DNA of 64,000 nucleotides, taken from Kitasatospora mediocidica KCTC 9733. GTDB taxonomy: Bacteria; Actinomycetota; Actinomycetes; Streptomycetales; Streptomycetaceae. The notes under the pieces were generated by a model. That model was not told the DNA's origin. It ran no database searches and saw only the letters and a program-made list of their open reading frames with translations. Both the position numbers and the translations under genes were made by a program. The stretch is taken from NCBI RefSeq assembly GCF_000744225.1, contig NZ_JQLN01000007.1, positions 62,001 through 126,000 of the forward strand, given 5' to 3'. Below, one piece after another: positions 57,048 to 64,000 of the stretch (the first letter of the stretch is position 1; every line of letters starts with the position of its first letter).

Positions 57048-57845
57048 GTGAGCGAGTATGTGGAGCGACCGCCATATCCGGCGGTGAACATGCAGGTCAA
57101 CCATGTCGAGCCGGTGCCACGGCGGATTCGTGCCGTGCTGGCGGGAGAGACCGTCCTGGACACGACACGAGCACGCTACGTCTGGGAGGTGCCCTACTAC
57201 CCGCGGTACTACATTCCGCTGGACGACATCCGCGGCGACCTGCTGGTGACGGACGGGAGCGCGCCGCAGGACGGTCCCCGGGGCCGGATCCAGCGGCACG
57301 GCTTGCGGGTCGGCGATGCCGAGCGGCCGGGCGCTGCCACGGTGCTGCGGGAGTCGTCGATTGCCGGGCTCAGCGGGACGGCGTGCTTCGAGTGGGGCGC
57401 CCTCGACGCCTGGTACGAGGAGGACGAGCAGGTCTTCGTGCATCCGCGCAGCCCGTATGTCCGGGTCGACGCGCTGCGCTCGACCCGGACGGTCCGCGTC
57501 GAGCGCGACGGTGTGGTTCTCGCCGAGTCCTCGTCGCCCGTCATGGTCTTCGAGACCGGTCTGCCGACCCGCTACTACCTCAATCGCACCGACGTCGACT
57601 TCCACCGGCTGGTGCCCAGCGACACCGTCACCGCATGTCCGTACAAGGGGACGACCAGTGGCTACTGGAGCGCCCGGATCGGCGAGCGGCTCCACCCGGA
57701 CCTCGCCTGGTGCTACGACTTCCCCACCGCCCCGCTCCTGCCCATCGCCGGAATGATCGCCTTCTACAACGAGCGGGTCGACCTCTCCATCGACGGCCAT
57801 CGCCTCGACCGCCCCAGGAACCCGACGGCCCGCTCGGGCAGTTGA
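57048..57845 (+). CDS. DUF427 domain protein (tandem)
   Basis: A 265-residue protein with two DUF427 units. The first includes RRIRAVLAGETVLDTTRARY and VWEVPYYPRYYIPLDDI; the second, RTVRVERDGVVLAESSSPVM with YYLNRTDVDFHRLVPSDT, TACPYKGTTSGYWS and a final LPIAGMIAFYNERVDLSIDG. The family is common in actinomycetes and has no firm function. GTG 57048 has GAGGGAG 6 bases upstream. A MITE-like element begins 8 bases after its stop codon. Confidence 0.88.
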   Translation: MSEYVERPPYPAVNMQVNHVEPVPRRIRAVLAGETVLDTTRARYVWEVPYYPRYYIPLDDIRGDLLVTDGSAPQDGPRGRIQRHGLRVGDAERPGAATVLRESSIAGLSGTACFEWGALDAWYEEDEQVFVHPRSPYVRVDALRSTRTVRVERDGVVLAESSSPVMVFETGLPTRYYLNRTDVDFHRLVPSDTVTACPYKGTTSGYWSARIGERLHPDLAWCYDFPTAPLLPIAGMIAFYNERVDLSIDGHRLDRPRNPTARSGS

Positions 57846-57853
57846 CCAGCCTT

Positions 57854-58066
57854 AGACCGACCGGCAAATGGTGGGCGGCGTCGCGGCCCGATGGCTCTCT
57901 CCCCCAGCCTTCGGCCGGGAGGTGCCCCCTGACGGCTTCTCCTCAGTCACCGCAGCTCCGCTGCTGCTCCCTCGTCGGCACCGCCCAGACTCGGCCCTCG
58001 ACCCTCCCCCAGCCTTCGGCCGGGGAGACCCCCTTCTTCCTCCACCCACCATTTGCCGGTCGGTCT
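57854..58066. mobile_element. 213-bp MITE-like element with 22-bp perfect terminal inverted repeats
   Basis: The arms agaccgaccggcaaatggtg-gg (57854-57875) and their exact complement (58045-58066) bound a non-coding centre. The centre contains an 18-base direct repeat, cccccagccttcggccgg, at 57901-57918 and 58006-58023. TTA/TAG bases flank the ends (ct-ta-g on both sides), a possible short target duplication. No transposase is inside. It fits a small non-autonomous element. Confidence 0.6.
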
Positions 58067-58219
58067 TAGTGGTCGGCTCCGGAAGTCCTTCGGGGGTTGA
58101 TCACGCGGCGAGCCGAAGCGAGGGTTTCTTCTGATGCCGCGGGCTGCCGAGAGGACGATCCGCGCGCGCAACCGGTCCGGCGCTGGACGACCCGGCTGGC
58201 GATCTTGAATAATCCAGCC

Positions 58220-58804
58220 ATGCCTTCTCTCGTCCGCTCAACGGTTCCGGTGGGCTCCCTCGCAGGGCAGGCCCAACCGACTTTGGCGGCCGGCGACGGC
58301 GTGCTGCTGCGGCCCTGGACTCTCGGCGATGCGCAGGCCGTGATGGACGCTTATCAGGACCGGGAGATCCAGCGCTGGCATGTGCAGCGCGCGGACTCCG
58401 TTGCCGAGGCTCAGGGGTGGATCGCAGGCTGGCAGGGCGGCTGGGCAGCCGAGACCGGCGCGCACTGGGCCGTGGTCGACTCCGAGACCGATGTGCTGCT
58501 GGCTCGCGCTGCATTGAAGGGACTGAAGTTCGCGGACGGCACCGCTGGCGTCGCCTACTGGACCGTCCCGGCGGCCCGGGGAAAGGGCGTCTGTCCGCGG
58601 GCAGTCGAAGCGATGGCATCGTGGGCCTTCGGGGTGGCCGGCTTTCACCGTCTTGATCTCGAACACGCCATGGGCAATACGGCGTCCTGCCGCGTCGCCG
58701 AGAAGACCGGCTTCGCTGTGGAGGGTGTACGGCGCAGTGCATGGCTCCAGGCGGACGGCCGGCATGACGTTCACGTCCATGCGCGTCTGCGGTCTGAAGG
58801 ATGA
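58220..58804 (+). CDS. GNAT family N-acetyltransferase
   Basis: A 194-residue acetyltransferase of the RimJ/RimL type. The start of the fold is GVLLRPWTLGDAQAVMDAYQ, the acetyl-CoA loop is VAYWTVPAARGKGVCPRAVE near residue 118, and the end has GNTASCRVAEKTGFAVEGVR. In the CoA loop the usual R-G-x-G-x-G/A reads ARGKGVCPRA. Substrate unknown; relatives modify ribosomal protein N-termini or small molecules. ATG 58220 fits the family start; the longer upstream frame crosses the MITE flank. It is convergent with cysN. Confidence 0.85.
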   Translation: MPSLVRSTVPVGSLAGQAQPTLAAGDGVLLRPWTLGDAQAVMDAYQDREIQRWHVQRADSVAEAQGWIAGWQGGWAAETGAHWAVVDSETDVLLARAALKGLKFADGTAGVAYWTVPAARGKGVCPRAVEAMASWAFGVAGFHRLDLEHAMGNTASCRVAEKTGFAVEGVRRSAWLQADGRHDVHVHARLRSEG

Positions 58805-58840
58805 ACGGAAACGCGACGAGGGAGCCGCTCGCGGTGGCGG

Positions 58841-60148
58841 TTAGGTCTCCTCAGCCGGAACGGGTGCCGGTGCGGCGGTGCCCAGGGTTCCGCCGGTCAT
58901 GCCGGCGGTGAGGGTGGTGCCGTCGGCCGGGTCGATCAGGAGGAAGGATCCGGTGCGGCGGTTGTCGGTGTAGTCGTCCAGGGCCAGCGGTTCGGCGGTG
59001 CGCAGGATGGCGTGGCCGATGTCGTTGACGTTCAACTCCTGGGCGCTGGTGCGTTGTTCGAGGGTGTCGATGTCGATGCGGTAGGAGATTTCCTTGACGA
59101 TGGCGCGGACGGTGCGGGTGGTGTGCTTGAGCAGTACCTTGTCGCCGGCGCGCAGTGGCCGTTCGTGCAGGTGGCAGACGGTGGCTTCGACGTCCTTGGT
59201 GGGGAGGGGAGTTGTTCCGGCGGCGATGAGGTCGCCGCGGGAGATGTCGATGTCGTCGGTGAGGCGGACGGTGATGGACTGGGGGGCGAAGGCGATGCCG
59301 GTGTCGGTGCCGAGGACGTCGATGCCGGCGACGGTGGTGGTGCGTCCGGAGGGCTGGACGGTGACGGTGTCGCCGGTGCGCAGGACGCCGGAGGCCAGCT
59401 GGCCTGCGTAGCCGCGGTAGTCGCGGTGCTCGCCGGTCTGGGGGCGGATGACGTACTGGACGGGGAAGCGGGCGGGTTCGTCGCCGGAGGCGCCGGCCAC
59501 CTGCACGGTTTCCAGGTGTTCGAGGAGGGTGGGTCCGCCGTACCAGTCCATGTGGGCGGAGGGTTCGACGACGTTGTCGCCGGCCAGTGCGCTGATGGGG
59601 ATGGTGGTGATGTCGTTGATGCCGAGGGAGGTGGCGTAGGCGGTGAACTCGGCGGCGATGGTGGCGAAGACGGGCTCCGCGTAGTCGACGAGGTCCATCT
59701 TGTTGACGGCCAGGACGACGTGCGGGACGCGCAGGAGGGCGGCGACGGCGGCGTGGCGGCGGGTCTGTTCGACGACGCCGTTGCGGGCGTCGACGAGGAC
59801 GACGGCGAGTTCGGCGGTGGAGGCGCCGGTGACCATGTTGCGGGTGTACTGCACGTGGCCGGGGGTGTCGGCGAGGATGAAGCGGCGGTTGGGGGTGGCG
59901 AAGTAGCGGTAGGCGACGTCGATGGTGATGCCCTGTTCGCGCTCGGCGCGCAGGCCGTCGGTGAGCAGGGCGAGGTCGGGGACGTCCTGGCCGCGTTTGC
60001 GGGAGGCGTGTTCGACGGCTTCCAGCTGGTCGGACAGGACGGATTTGGAGTCGTGCAGGAGGCGTCCGACGAGGGTGGATTTGCCGTCGTCGACGGAGCC
60101 GGCGGTGGCGAAGCGCAGCAGCGAGGTGGTCTCGGTGGTGGTGCTCAT
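58841..60148 (-). CDS. cysN: Sulfate adenylyltransferase subunit 1 (GTPase)
   Basis: A 435-residue EF-Tu-like GTPase that drives APS formation by CysD. G1 is GSVDDGKSTLVGRLLHDSK, G2 region EREQGITIDVAYRYF, G3 DTPGHVQYTRNM and G4 NKMD. It lacks a fused APS kinase, which is instead the separate cysC gene upstream. ATG 60148 lies 2 bases after the cysD stop. It ends the operon cysC-cysD-cysN, 36 bases from the convergent acetyltransferase gene. Confidence 0.95.
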   Translation of the reverse strand: MSTTTETTSLLRFATAGSVDDGKSTLVGRLLHDSKSVLSDQLEAVEHASRKRGQDVPDLALLTDGLRAEREQGITIDVAYRYFATPNRRFILADTPGHVQYTRNMVTGASTAELAVVLVDARNGVVEQTRRHAAVAALLRVPHVVLAVNKMDLVDYAEPVFATIAAEFTAYATSLGINDITTIPISALAGDNVVEPSAHMDWYGGPTLLEHLETVQVAGASGDEPARFPVQYVIRPQTGEHRDYRGYAGQLASGVLRTGDTVTVQPSGRTTTVAGIDVLGTDTGIAFAPQSITVRLTDDIDISRGDLIAAGTTPLPTKDVEATVCHLHERPLRAGDKVLLKHTTRTVRAIVKEISYRIDIDTLEQRTSAQELNVNDIGHAILRTAEPLALDDYTDNRRTGSFLLIDPADGTTLTAGMTGGTLGTAAPAPVPAEET

Positions 60149-60150
60149 GG

Positions 60151-61092
60151 TTAGAAGTACCCCTCGCGCTTGCGGTCTTCCATGGCGGCCTCGGACATCT
60201 TGTCGTCGGCGCGGGTGGCGCCGCGTTCGGTGAGGCGGCTGGCGGCGATCTCGGTGATCACGTCGGCGATGGTGGCGGCGTGGGAGTCGACGGCTCCGGT
60301 GCAGGACATGTCGCCGACCGTGCGGTAGCGGATGGTGCGGCGTTGGACGGTTTCGGTGTCCTTGGGGCCGCCCCAGTCGCCGGCGGTGAGCCACATGCCG
60401 TCGCGGGCGAAGACGTCGCGTTCGTGGGCGTAGTAGATCTGCGGGAGTTCGATGTTCTCGCGTTCGATGTACTGCCAGACGTCGAGTTCGGTCCAGTTGG
60501 AGAGCGGGAAGACGCGGACGTGTTCGCCGACGGCGTGCTTGCCGTTGTAGAGGGACCAGAGTTCGGGGCGTTGGCGGCGGGGGTCCCAGGCGCCGAATTC
60601 GTCGCGCAGGGAGAAGACGCGTTCCTTGGCGCGGGCCTTCTCCTCGTCGCGGCGGCCGCCGCCGAAGACGGCGTCGAACTTGCCGGTTTCGATGGCGTCC
60701 AGCAGCGGGACGGTCTGCAGGGGGTTGCGGGTGCCGTCGGGGCGTTCGCGCAGCCGGCCGTCGTCGATGAAGTCCTGGACGTGGGCGACGTGCAGGCGCA
60801 AGGAGTGCCGGGCGACGGTGCGGTCGCGGTAGTCGATGACCTCGGGGAAGTTGTGCCCGGTGTCGACGTGCAGCAGCGAGAACGGCACCGGCGCGGGCCA
60901 GAAGGCCTTGAGTGCCAGGTGCAGCATGACGATGGAGTCCTTGCCGCCCGAGAAGAGGATCACCGGACGCTCGAACTCCCCCGCCACCTCGCGGAAGATG
61001 TGCACCGACTCCGCCTCCAGCGCGTCCAGATGGGACAGCGTGAAAGCGTTGCCGCTCTCCTCGCGCAGGCTCGGCGTGGTTGCGGTCGTCAT
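60151..61092 (-). CDS. cysD: Sulfate adenylyltransferase subunit 2
   Basis: A 313-residue ATP sulfurylase of the PP-loop type that makes adenosine 5'-phosphosulfate. The PP-loop is VILFSGGKDSIVMLHLALKA near residue 48. Other family marks are HVDTGHNFPEVI, FGGGRRDEEKARAKER and PLSNWTELDVWQYIERE. The ATG at 61092 overlaps the cysC stop (ATGA), so the two are translationally coupled. It works as a heterodimer with CysN. Confidence 0.96.
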   Translation of the reverse strand: MTTATTPSLREESGNAFTLSHLDALEAESVHIFREVAGEFERPVILFSGGKDSIVMLHLALKAFWPAPVPFSLLHVDTGHNFPEVIDYRDRTVARHSLRLHVAHVQDFIDDGRLRERPDGTRNPLQTVPLLDAIETGKFDAVFGGGRRDEEKARAKERVFSLRDEFGAWDPRRQRPELWSLYNGKHAVGEHVRVFPLSNWTELDVWQYIERENIELPQIYYAHERDVFARDGMWLTAGDWGGPKDTETVQRRTIRYRTVGDMSCTGAVDSHAATIADVITEIAASRLTERGATRADDKMSEAAMEDRKREGYF

Positions 61093-61688
61093 GCCAGACC
61101 CCTGTTCGTCAGAAGGGCGTGCAGGTCGGCGGCGGACTCGGCGACCGACTGGGTGTGCGTCAGGATCCGCAGGTCGGGGTTCTCGGGAGCCTCGTACGGG
61201 TCGTCCACACCGGTCAGGTGGGAGATCTCGCCGGCCGCCTGCTTGGCGTAGAGGCCCTTGACGTCCCGCTCGGAGCAGAGCTCGACGGGGGTGGCGACGT
61301 GTACTTCAAGGAACTCGGTGCCCTCGACGGCGTGCCGCTCGCGGACCGCGGCCCGGGAGTCGGCGTAGGGGGCGATCACCGGGGCGAGGACCTTCACACC
61401 GTGCGCGGCCAGCTTCTCGGCGACGAAGCCGATCCGGGTCACGTTGGTGTGCCGGTCCTCCTTGCTGAAACCCAGTCCCTTGGAGAGGAACTCGCGGATC
61501 TCGTCACCGTCCAGGACCTCCACCCGGTGACCCTCCGCCCGCAGCCGGTCGGCCAGGGCGAGGGCGAGGGTGGTCTTGCCGGCGCTGGGCAGCCCGGTCA
61601 GCCACACGGTGGCGCCGCGCCCGCAGACGTCGGCCGTGGGGACCGCCTCTGCGGCTCCCCCGGCGACCGGGATGTCGACTGTGATCAC
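61089..61688 (-). CDS. cysC: Adenylylsulfate kinase
   Basis: A 199-residue APS kinase that phosphorylates APS to PAPS, the sulfate donor. The P-loop is LTGLPSAGKTTLALALADRL near residue 30, followed by VLDGDEIREFLSKGLGFSKE with RHTNVTRIG, and KGLYAKQAAGEISHLTGVDD. GTG 61688 has GGAG 6 bases upstream. It is the first clear gene of the operon. No cysH or sulfite reductase gene is in the window, which fits PAPS being used for sulfation here; the next gene outward is a sulfotransferase. Confidence 0.94.
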   Translation of the reverse strand: MITVDIPVAGGAAEAVPTADVCGRGATVWLTGLPSAGKTTLALALADRLRAEGHRVEVLDGDEIREFLSKGLGFSKEDRHTNVTRIGFVAEKLAAHGVKVLAPVIAPYADSRAAVRERHAVEGTEFLEVHVATPVELCSERDVKGLYAKQAAGEISHLTGVDDPYEAPENPDLRILTHTQSVAESAADLHALLTNRGLA

Positions 61689-62317
61689 GATCAACTCCAA
61701 AGCGGGAGAGCTTCCTTGGGGTCCAGCGGCGAGCCGGCTCCGGACAGCGTGCGGGGGCTGCGCCGGGCGTCCGCAGCCGTGACCACCGCGAACGTCCGCA
61801 CGCACCGACTCCTGAGGCTGCGGTTGCCCTGGTCCGGTCTGTGAGGGTTCGGACGCCGGGGTTCAGAGTTCGTGGTGGGGGCGGTCAAGCGCGACTACGA
61901 CGCCGAGTCAAGGTGAACCATCGCCGCTGCACTGCCAGTTCACTCCTGCGAGTGGGTCGGTGGCGACCAGCTCTCCTCCTGTGCCAGAAGCGCACGCTAC
62001 CTGATCGCACGATCGGGGCCAAGAGGGTCGTGCGCGGCCGGAGCGGCCCTCCGCAGGCGCTGTCGGCCAGCCGTCGGCCGGCTGCCGGCACGGTGGGAAT
62101 CCGAGTGATCTACTGCGTGAATCCATTGACATGGACTCGCCATATGCACTAAACCTAGCGGCGTTACCGCTCAGTAGTCTCAGGTTGGACCGGATCGCGG
62201 GATGGCGCAATGACGGCTGCTCGCTCGCTGCGCGGGTGATCGTCGAGCGCCGGCACCACCCCGACTGCGACGCGGCCCGTGTTCCCCTTCCACCCCGCTG
62301 CCGAAGGAACACATCCC
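61689..62317. other. Divergent control region between cysC and the sulfotransferase gene
   Basis: 629 bases between opposite genes. On the plus strand TTGACA (62126-62131) is followed 17-18 bases later by ctaaac/taaacc, a possible promoter for the sulfotransferase gene, about 165 bases ahead of its start. On the minus strand a small frame from a GTG near 61800 encodes MRTFAVVTAADARRSPRTLS and continues to ALPLWS, ending 3 bases before the cysC start; it has high GC3 but no known relatives I can name. Confidence 0.4.
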
Positions 62318-63505
62318 TTGCCTGCCACCCCGTTCGTCCTCACCCTGGCCAATCTGCTGCTCCGGCCGGGCTTCGGCACTCGTCACAACCCCGACCAGGT
62401 CTTCGACCGGCTCATCGCCGCCACCACGCAGGCCGACGGCGACCAGCCGTTCGCCGACGACTTCCGGCTGCTGCTGCGCGACTGGTCGATGGACGACACC
62501 CTCACCCCGGTCGGCTGGGCATCCGCCCAGGCCCACGTCCGCAGGCAACTCGGCAACCGGGCCCGGATCCGCCGCCTGATCGCCGAGCACCCCGCGATCG
62601 AGCGCGAGCCCATCGAGCGGCCGGTGTTCGTGGTGGGCCTGCCGCGCACCGCCACCACACTGACCCACAGCGTCCTGTCCCTCGCGGCCGAGCACCGCTG
62701 CCCTCTGCTGTGGGAACTGCTCACCCCCGATCTGGAGCCGACGCCTGACCAGCGCAGGAGGGCGATCACCGCCGCGCGTCGGCTGGTCGGCGCGATCGAC
62801 CTTTTCGCCCCGCGGTTCCGCGACATCCACCCGCTTGAGGCCGAGGGCCCCGACGAGTGCACCTTCGCCCTCCCGCACACCGCCATGCCCCTGTCCCAGG
62901 CCCGCATCCCCGACTACACGGACCGGCACTACGCACGGGACTTCGTCCCCGACTACCGCTACCTCAAGCAGGTTTTCCAGGTCCTCCAGTACGGTCGCCC
63001 GCGGCGCCGCTGGGTGCTGAAGTCCCCCATGCACCTGGAGAACCTCGACGCACTGCGCACCGTCTTCCCGGATGCCACCGTCGTGTGGACACACCGCGAC
63101 CCGGTCACCGTCGTGGCGTCCTTCTGCAGCCTGGTCGAGCACGGTATGGCGATCACCGTCCGCCCCCTCGACCTGCACGGCATCGGCGCCACCTGGCTCG
63201 ACGTGCTGAGCCGCGCCATGACCCGGGGCCTGGCGGCGCGGGCCTCGATACCCCCCGAGGCGCTGGTGGACGTCCCCTACTCCTGGCTCGGGTCCGACCC
63301 CGCCAGCGGCGCCCCCAAGCTGTACGAATCCATCGGCGCCCGCTGGACGAGCGCCACCGCCGCCCGGCTTCCCGAGATCACCGCTCGTCCCAAGGGCACC
63401 CGCCCGCACAGCTACGACCTGGCGCGTTACGGCCTGACCCGGGCCGGTGTCGAGGCGGCGTTCGCCGACTACAACACCGTGCGCGCCAACGTCGATCAGA
63501 GCTGA
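62318..63505 (+). CDS. Sulfotransferase family protein
   Basis: A protein of about 395 residues in the Sulfotransfer_3-like family. The 5'-phosphosulfate loop is PVFVVGLPRTATTLTHSVLS near residue 100. LKSPMHLENLDALRTVFPD and the 3'-phosphate site WTHRDPVTVVASFCSLVEH follow near 250. It should move sulfate from PAPS to a hydroxyl or amine acceptor; the acceptor is unknown. TTG 62318 has GAAGGA about 9 bases upstream; GTG 62279 gives a 13-residue longer form. It is divergent from cysCDN, which makes PAPS. Confidence 0.82.
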   Translation: MPATPFVLTLANLLLRPGFGTRHNPDQVFDRLIAATTQADGDQPFADDFRLLLRDWSMDDTLTPVGWASAQAHVRRQLGNRARIRRLIAEHPAIEREPIERPVFVVGLPRTATTLTHSVLSLAAEHRCPLLWELLTPDLEPTPDQRRRAITAARRLVGAIDLFAPRFRDIHPLEAEGPDECTFALPHTAMPLSQARIPDYTDRHYARDFVPDYRYLKQVFQVLQYGRPRRRWVLKSPMHLENLDALRTVFPDATVVWTHRDPVTVVASFCSLVEHGMAITVRPLDLHGIGATWLDVLSRAMTRGLAARASIPPEALVDVPYSWLGSDPASGAPKLYESIGARWTSATAARLPEITARPKGTRPHSYDLARYGLTRAGVEAAFADYNTVRANVDQS

Positions 63506-63567
63506 CGTCCGGGCTCACGTCCGGGCCGACGTCCGGCGACCGGGGCAGCGCAAGGCGATGGCACGGC

Positions 63568-64000
63568 TCAGGCCAGCCGGTAGCGGTGCTCGGGGCGACC
63601 GGTGGCGCCGTAGCGCAGGTCCAGGCGGACCCGGTCCTGGCGTACCAGGTAGGAGAGGTAGCGCTGTGCGGTGGCCCGCGAGACGCCGGTCTGCTCGGCC
63701 ACCTGACTGGCCGACAGGTCGCAGCGGGCCTCCTGGACGGCGCGAAGGATCAGCGTCAGGGTCAGCGCGGAGTGGCCCTTGGCCGGGACGGCGGGCAGCG
63801 GGCCGCGGCGGCCGACGCTGAAGAGGGCGTCGACCTCCTCCTGACCGGTCTCCGCCGTCGGGTCCAACGCGGCGACCCGCTCGCGCAGTTCGCGGTAGCC
63901 CGCCAGCCGCTCCTGCAGCGCGGCGAAGCCGAACGGCTTCACCAGGTAGCCGGTGGCACCCAGTTGCATCGCCGCCCGGACCGAGGCCACGTCGCGCGCC
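63568..64000 (-). CDS. Response regulator, CitB/DctR type (partial, N-terminus outside window)
   Basis: Only the last 143 codons are inside. They begin in the receiver domain (ARDVASVRAAMQLGATGYLV then KPFGFAALQERL, with the conserved Lys of KPF) and end with a helix-turn-helix domain, SASQVAEQTGVSRATAQRYL and SYLVRQDRVRLDLRYGATG. This matches CitB/DpiA/DctR regulators of dicarboxylate or citrate uptake systems. The phosphorylated Asp lies beyond the edge. The partner kinase is expected to the right. Confidence 0.85.
   Translation of the reverse strand, partial: ARDVASVRAAMQLGATGYLVKPFGFAALQERLAGYRELRERVAALDPTAETGQEEVDALFSVGRRGPLPAVPAKGHSALTLTLILRAVQEARCDLSASQVAEQTGVSRATAQRYLSYLVRQDRVRLDLRYGATGRPEHRYRLA

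Noticed and set aside
57854..58066. Simple bidirectional terminator
   Set aside because: The arms are 169 bases apart, too far for an intrinsic terminator loop, and the internal direct repeats fit a small mobile element better.

Overview
The window is high-GC, actinomycete-type DNA, most likely Streptomyces or Kitasatospora. Support comes from strong G/C bias at third codon positions, frequent GTG and TTG starts, many 4-base stop/start overlaps, a Streptomyces-type hopanoid cluster, a DasR-like operator before a GH19 chitinase, and a tRNA-Leu without encoded CCA.

Region 1 (1-15614) is a lipid and envelope locus. Reading leftwards on the minus strand, hpnC-hpnD-hpnE-polyprenyl synthase-shc-hpnG-hpnH-ispG should take isoprenoid units to squalene, hopene and adenosylhopane. 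Upstream, on the same strand, lie a CTP-type nucleotidyltransferase, a glycerol-1-phosphate dehydrogenase-like enzyme, a CDP-alcohol phosphotransferase, a family 2 glycosyltransferase and a two-gene polysaccharide-type ABC exporter. I read these as one pathway for an exported surface glycoconjugate or lipid. A divergent idi gene supplies isoprenoid units.

Region 2 (15.6-36.3 kb) is accessory and partly decayed. It begins at tRNA-Leu(GAG), where the last part of a large serine recombinase reads into the tRNA. A three-gene secreted toxin system follows: a WXG100-like protein, an Rhs protein with a nuclease-like tip, and a candidate immunity gene. Next come broken immunity, TPR, peptidase, helicase and ADP-ribosylglycohydrolase genes, a MerR-controlled double-hydrolase gene, a PrsW-type membrane protease, and a 938-bp insertion sequence whose transposase has an internal in-frame deletion.

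Region 3 (36.4-50.1 kb) holds ordinary accessory genes with readable control sites: a secreted beta-propeller, a NACHT-type remnant, a TetX-like monooxygenase divergent from a TetR gene, a DasR-type site before a chitinase, a YbdK-like ligase, a small secreted transglycosylase-like protein, a hydrolase/TetR pair sharing a duplicated operator, a TPR protein and a LysR regulator.

Region 4 (50.2-64 kb) contains a single-gene type I polyketide synthase (AL-ACP-KS-AT-DH-KR-ACP-TE), a DUF427 gene followed by a 213-bp MITE-like element, an acetyltransferase, and cysC-cysD-cysN divergent from a sulfotransferase gene, so activated sulfate supply and use sit together. A partial response regulator runs off the right edge. 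No CRISPR array, rRNA or origin was seen.
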